Of a stretch of 64,000 nt of DNA, positions 63,160 through 64,000 are shown one piece after another (the stretch's first letter is position 1; every line of letters starts with the position of its first letter). The notes under the pieces are model-generated. The model ran no database searches, was not told where the DNA came from, and was given only the letters and a program-made list of their open reading frames with translations. The stretch lies in contig NZ_JAJNMU010000015.1 in the NCBI RefSeq assembly GCF_022458865.1, forward strand, positions 1 to 64,000, in the 5' to 3' direction. The position numbers and the translations under genes were made by a program. The DNA comes from Paenibacillus periandrae (GTDB lineage: Bacteria; Bacillota; Bacilli; Paenibacillales; NBRC-103111).

Positions 63160-63817
63160 AGGAATTATCGGACAGATGCTCTAACAAAATTGCGGCGGCC
63201 AGCGTCATATCACCATTACGTACGGCCTCCAAATAACGCTTGTGCTCCTGGACGCTCTGTTCAATTCCATTCAGATCAAGCTCTTTCATAGGTACCTGTT
63301 GAATGAGTGGCTCTGCCAGGTAGACCAGGGTCTGGTTCCCGAGTGAACGGATTAGGGTAAGGTGGAACTTAGCATCCAGTGCGGCACGTTGAGTATGGCT
63401 CAGCTCAGGATTGGCATATTGATCTGCTAACTGTTCAAGCTCCGCCCATATGGCTGATGTAGGAGTAGGGTGGGCTGCAAGGGCAGCGGCCTCCAGCAAA
63501 TAACGGATTTCGTGAATTTCGCGGACGGTTTTGGCATTCATTTGCACAATAAAGGATAGCTGCTCAAAGAGGGGATTCACAAAGTTGGTCGCCACATAGC
63601 TTCCTTCTCCGTGCTTGATCTCCAGAATACCGAAGCTTTCCAGTGACCGAAGTGCCTCACGAAGAATGGCGCGGCTGACACCGAGATTTAGCGACAGCTC
63701 TCTTTCGGCCGGCAGCTTGTCTCCAGGCTGCATGTTCCTGTCGAGAATGAATTGTTTTAGATTTTGAACGACTAATTGTGTAAGGGTATAACGTTCACTT
63801 TTATCAATCGGTTTCAT
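63131..63817 (-). CDS. FadR/GntR-family transcriptional regulator
   Basis: 228 residues. N-terminal winged helix-turn-helix of the GntR superfamily (PGDKLPAERELSLNLGVSRA, about 37-56; LEIKHGEGSYVA) and an all-helical FCD ligand-binding domain (about 85-220) with the metal-binding pattern around AALDAKFHLTLI and QVPMKELDLNGIEQSVQEHK. FadR-subfamily proteins bind TGGT-N-ACCA-type palindromes, as found at 56719, 59029, 59084 and upstream of this gene. It probably represses the sugar regulon and itself; the inducer would be a sugar or sugar acid. Convergent with, and overlapping, the SDR gene. Confidence 0.92.
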   Translation of the reverse strand: MKPIDKSERYTLTQLVVQNLKQFILDRNMQPGDKLPAERELSLNLGVSRAILREALRSLESFGILEIKHGEGSYVATNFVNPLFEQLSFIVQMNAKTVREIHEIRYLLEAAALAAHPTPTSAIWAELEQLADQYANPELSHTQRAALDAKFHLTLIRSLGNQTLVYLAEPLIQQVPMKELDLNGIEQSVQEHKRYLEAVRNGDMTLAAAILLEHLSDNSSTRSSIPRL

Positions 63818-63863
63818 AATAGCTGGCAGCTCCTCACTCTATTTATACAGGCCTGATATTGTA

Positions 63864-63874
63864 TGGTCAGACCA
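63864..63874 (-). promoter_or_regulatory. Operator upstream of the FadR-type regulator gene
   Basis: TGGTCAGACCA, identical to the core of the operator at 56721, 47 bp upstream of the regulator's start. It suggests autoregulation. No gene is evident from 63875 to the window end. Confidence 0.7.
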
Positions 63875-64000
63875 CTACGAAATCTTAGCTTTCTTTTCAC
63901 ATTTTGTCAATGAGGTTGCTCGGGATGCGCAGGGAAGTGGTGCTCAGAGCAAGGTGCGATACGTTGACAAGACACAATACGATGGAGTAGATTTAAGTTA

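Overview
The window looks like a chromosomal segment of a low-to-moderate GC Gram-positive bacterium. The order ppc / sigW-rsiW / cdaA-cdaR-glmM-glmS, the TTG and GTG starts with strong AGGAGG ribosome binding sites, the glmS ribozyme and the large tRNA cluster behind an rRNA operon all fit Paenibacillus (P. polymyxa-like). The genus is an inference from gene order and protein character, not from a search.

Layout. 1-1390: 3' end of a 23S rRNA gene, a 5S rRNA gene and eleven tRNA genes. 1498-12559: housekeeping genes. These are phosphoenolpyruvate carboxylase, a twice-frameshifted DMT-type exporter, sigma-W with its anti-sigma factor, the diadenylate cyclase CdaA with CdaR, phosphoglucosamine mutase, the glmS ribozyme and GlmS.

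12584-42987: a complete Tn7-like transposon of 30,404 bp. It sits 24 bp downstream of the glmS stop codon, the classical attTn7 position. Its ends are TGTC...GACA with repeated TnsB-type sites, and it is flanked by a perfect 5-bp duplication (CTTTT). It encodes TnsA, TnsB, TnsC and two different TnsD/TniQ proteins in tandem. Two small ORFs beside tnsA look like detached pieces of a TnsB protein. The cargo is almost entirely anti-phage: an XRE regulator, a type I restriction-modification set (hsdM-hsdS-hsdR) with an unknown companion, a RAMA-domain protein, a Gabija-like pair (OLD-family nuclease plus UvrD-like helicase) and a RADAR pair (RdrA ATPase plus RdrB adenosine deaminase). A decayed IS630-type transposase lies between the last two. 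I see no TnsE and no CRISPR-Cas.

42993-48226: a disturbed region with an IS110-family element, an orphan transposase-less copy of that element's 5' noncoding end (where bridge RNAs are encoded), a GNAT acetyltransferase, a gene relic, and an alpha/beta hydrolase with a MarR regulator. 48227-50580: HtrA-type protease and a CPBP membrane protease on the minus strand.

50708-56560: a minus-strand operon for a peptide/nickel-type ABC importer, including a permease-ATPase fusion, followed by a thioredoxin-like [2Fe-2S] ferredoxin. It is preceded by a cobalamin riboswitch with a terminator, which points to cobalt or corrinoid-related uptake. 56681-63874: a sugar catabolic regulon (aldo/keto reductase, Gfo/Idh/MocA oxidoreductase, CUT1-type sugar ABC importer, SDR dehydrogenase) and its convergent FadR/GntR regulator, tied together by four TGGTC-type palindromic operators.
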